NCBI GenBank assembly: GCA_964406515.1
Contig: CAYORV010000022.1
Coordinates: forward strand, 1-5,502
Source of the DNA: JAGLWP01 sp964406515
GTDB lineage: Archaea; Nanobdellota; Nanobdellia; Pacearchaeales; GW2011-AR1
DNA: 5,502 nt
Reading direction: 5' to 3'
Of this stretch, positions 4,839 through 5,502 are shown piece by piece. Position 1 is the first letter of the stretch. Every line of letters begins with the position of its first letter. The translations under genes were made by a program, and so were the position numbers. The notes under the pieces were generated by a model. That model saw nothing but the letters and a program-made list of their open reading frames with translations. It searched no databases and had not been told where the DNA came from.

Positions 4839-4992
4839 TTTTCATTCCCTCTTTTTTTATTTTTGATGTTGGTATACTTATTTGTAAATTTATTAACCAT
4901 TTTCTATGTTGACTTGTTTTTCTAATATTGCTTTCATCACCATGTATATAGTTTGTAAACAAATCTAAATTAAACCATTTTCCTATTTTCAT
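4831..4992 (-). CDS. 53-aa hypothetical protein
   Basis: Hand translation from ATG 4992 begins MKIGKWFNLDLFTNYIHGDE and ends SKIKKEGMKNE. The protein is basic with an aromatic N-terminus (KWFNLDLFTNY) and a central RKTSQHRKWLINLQISI stretch that could be a helix followed by a strand. GAGGGA lies 7 nt before the ATG and overlaps the stop of the gene before it. The same GAGGGAATGAAAAATG arrangement recurs at the end of this gene, ahead of the next start, so the two intergenic junctions look duplicated. No family is recognised. Confidence 0.55.
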   Translation of the reverse strand: MKIGKWFNLDLFTNYIHGDESNIRKTSQHRKWLINLQISIPTSKIKKEGMKNE

Positions 4993-5003
4993 TTTTCATT
5001 CCC

Positions 5004-5225
5004 TCACTTTTTATAATTACTATCTTTATAATTACTATCTGAATAATACCCAACCAAATACCCTGCAAGTATAATCTCTTTACTAGATTTACATAACCTA
5101 AGCATACTTTCAAGTACAAGATTCACGCTATTAAATTCTACCGCTTGTTTAATTACATTATCTAAAATAAATTGTCCTCTATCTTCAGTTATCCCTAAAA
5201 ACTCATGTAATGACATTTTTTTCAT
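5004..5225 (-). CDS. 73-aa helical hypothetical protein with a tandem C-terminal repeat
   Basis: The protein begins MKKMSLHEFLGITEDRGQFI and is predicted to be a bundle of three or four helices: SLHEFLGITEDRGQFILDNVIKQ, then SVNLVLESMLRLCKS, then SKEIILAGYLVGYY. The 'EFLGI.EDR' opening and 'SKE...AGYLVGY' close look like a conserved small domain, but I cannot name it. The tail has DSNYK twice in a row, encoded by an exact 15-bp tandem duplication at 5011-5040. GAGG lies 8 nt before the ATG at 5225. It is the second gene of unit 1, 13 nt after the membrane microprotein. Confidence 0.7.
   Translation of the reverse strand: MKKMSLHEFLGITEDRGQFILDNVIKQAVEFNSVNLVLESMLRLCKSSKEIILAGYLVGYYSDSNYKDSNYKK
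5011..5040. repeat. Exact 15-bp tandem duplication
   Basis: TTATAATTACTATCT occurs twice in succession (5011-5025 and 5026-5040). It keeps the reading frame and duplicates the pentapeptide DSNYK at the C-terminus of the 73-aa protein. The perfect identity suggests a recent slippage event. Confidence 0.9.
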
Positions 5226-5238
5226 AATTTATTCCTCT

Positions 5239-5361
5239 TTATATCATATTTATTATCATAAAAAGCCCTATTATACCAATTATTATCATACCAAAAAACC
5301 AAAATTTAATGCCAAAATCAGCAAAAATATAATCTAACATATCATTTATTCTGGCTATCAT
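5239..5361 (-). CDS. 40-aa single-span membrane microprotein, first gene of unit 1
   Basis: Hand translation from ATG 5361 begins MIARINDMLDYIFADFGIKF and continues with a hydrophobic span (about residues 19-40) rich in Ile, Phe, Met and Gly. The N-terminal part is an amphipathic segment with one Arg and three Asp. Residues 19-40 are long enough to cross the membrane once. There is no Shine-Dalgarno; a TATA box centred about 26 nt before the ATG suggests a leaderless transcript and supports this start. Another in-frame ATG occurs at codon 8. It precedes the 73-aa gene by 13 nt, a gap that holds that gene's GAGG site. Function unknown. Confidence 0.6.
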   Translation of the reverse strand: MIARINDMLDYIFADFGIKFWFFGMIIIGIIGLFMIINMI

Positions 5362-5376
5362 AAGATATTATGAACA

Positions 5377-5393
5377 ATTATACTTTATAATAC
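5377..5393 (-). promoter_or_regulatory. Promoter of unit 1 (TATA box)
   Basis: The minus strand reads GTATTATAAAGTATAAT, with the TATA core TTATAAA at 5390-5384, about 26 nt before the ATG at 5361. That spacing predicts a transcript starting at the start codon. The same 17-base element, with one change, precedes unit 2. The palindrome at 5396-5421 begins two bases upstream of it, where a regulator could block or recruit TBP/TFB. Confidence 0.65.
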
Positions 5394-5395
5394 TA

Positions 5396-5421
5396 TGCAT
5401 ACACGATATATCATGTATGCA
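5396..5421. promoter_or_regulatory. 26-bp near-perfect palindrome, probable operator
   Basis: The left arm TGCATACACGATA (5396-5408) pairs with the right arm TATCATGTATGCA (5409-5421) at 12 of 13 positions; only 5404/5413 mismatches. The centre is 5408/5409. It lies immediately upstream of the unit 1 TATA box. A further inverted copy of the half-site ATCATGT lies at 5433-5439. Length and symmetry suit a dimeric or tetrameric DNA-binding protein such as a ribbon-helix-helix or winged-helix repressor. Confidence 0.6.
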
Positions 5422-5502
5422 CACCACATTTTACATGATTGTTAATATTGGGTAATACTATTAGAACGTTTCTAACTCACTTCTTTTTTTTCATTTTTTT
5501 TT
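5422..5502. other. Gene-free right edge with a small dyad and homopolymer tracts
   Basis: No complete gene fits here. A 15-bp dyad, TTAGAA-CGT-TTCTAA, occupies 5461-5475. Beyond it are A-runs on the minus strand (5484-5491 with one neighbour, and 5494-5502). Every minus-strand frame entering from the right is Lys-rich and hits a stop between 5493 and 5472, so the edge could hold the last codons of an upstream minus-strand gene ending in a lysine tail. The frame cannot be chosen from what is visible. Confidence 0.35.

Noticed and set aside
1..5502. tRNA, rRNA, CRISPR array, insertion sequence or integrase attachment site
   Set aside because: I saw no cloverleaf-like segment, no regularly spaced direct repeats, no transposase or integrase motifs, and no terminal inverted repeats with a target duplication.

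Overview
This is a very AT-rich window in which every gene I can support lies on the minus strand. It is packed with about 18 small genes, mostly 29-139 codons, that abut or overlap. Shine-Dalgarno (SD) sites of the AGGTGA, GGTGA or GAGGGA type precede genes inside clusters. The first gene of each cluster instead has a TATA-like box centred about 23-28 nt before its start codon and no SD, as expected for leaderless mRNA. That combination is an archaeal pattern. The size and novelty of the genes, together with one AAA+ ATPase and one nuclease, suggest an archaeal virus, provirus or plasmid. A mesophilic low-GC host such as a Nitrososphaeria (Thaumarchaeota) member would fit, but nothing in the window proves the host.

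Layout, read in the direction of transcription (right to left). 5422-5502 holds no complete gene, only a small dyad and A/T-rich tracts. A 26-bp near-perfect palindrome (5396-5421) sits directly before a TATA box (5384-5390) and looks like an operator. Unit 1 runs from 5361 to 2305: a one-helix membrane microprotein, a 73-aa protein with a tandem C-terminal repeat, six small unrecognised proteins, a 51-aa ribbon-helix-helix-like protein, a 350-aa AAA+ ATPase with a C-terminal winged helix, and a very basic 122-aa protein. Several of these small genes were found by hand translation and have starts fixed by SD sites and stop/start overlaps. Unit 2 starts at 2259 behind a promoter sharing 16 of 17 bases with the unit 1 promoter. 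It holds two small unknowns, a two-helix membrane protein, and a 138-aa protein that may be a single-strand DNA binding protein (weak inference). It ends in a hairpin (926-988) followed by an eight-T run. Unit 3 starts at 873: a zinc-ribbon microprotein, a PD-(D/E)XK-type nuclease, a 59-aa unknown and a 29-aa membrane peptide, all overlapping. Unit 4 starts at 69 and runs off the left edge with a clear signal peptide.

Functionally, the ATPase, basic protein, possible ssDNA-binding protein and nuclease suggest a DNA replication or recombination module. The ribbon-helix-helix-like protein is a candidate regulator for the palindrome. The three membrane proteins and the secreted protein may face the host envelope. 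Most small genes have no function I can recognise.
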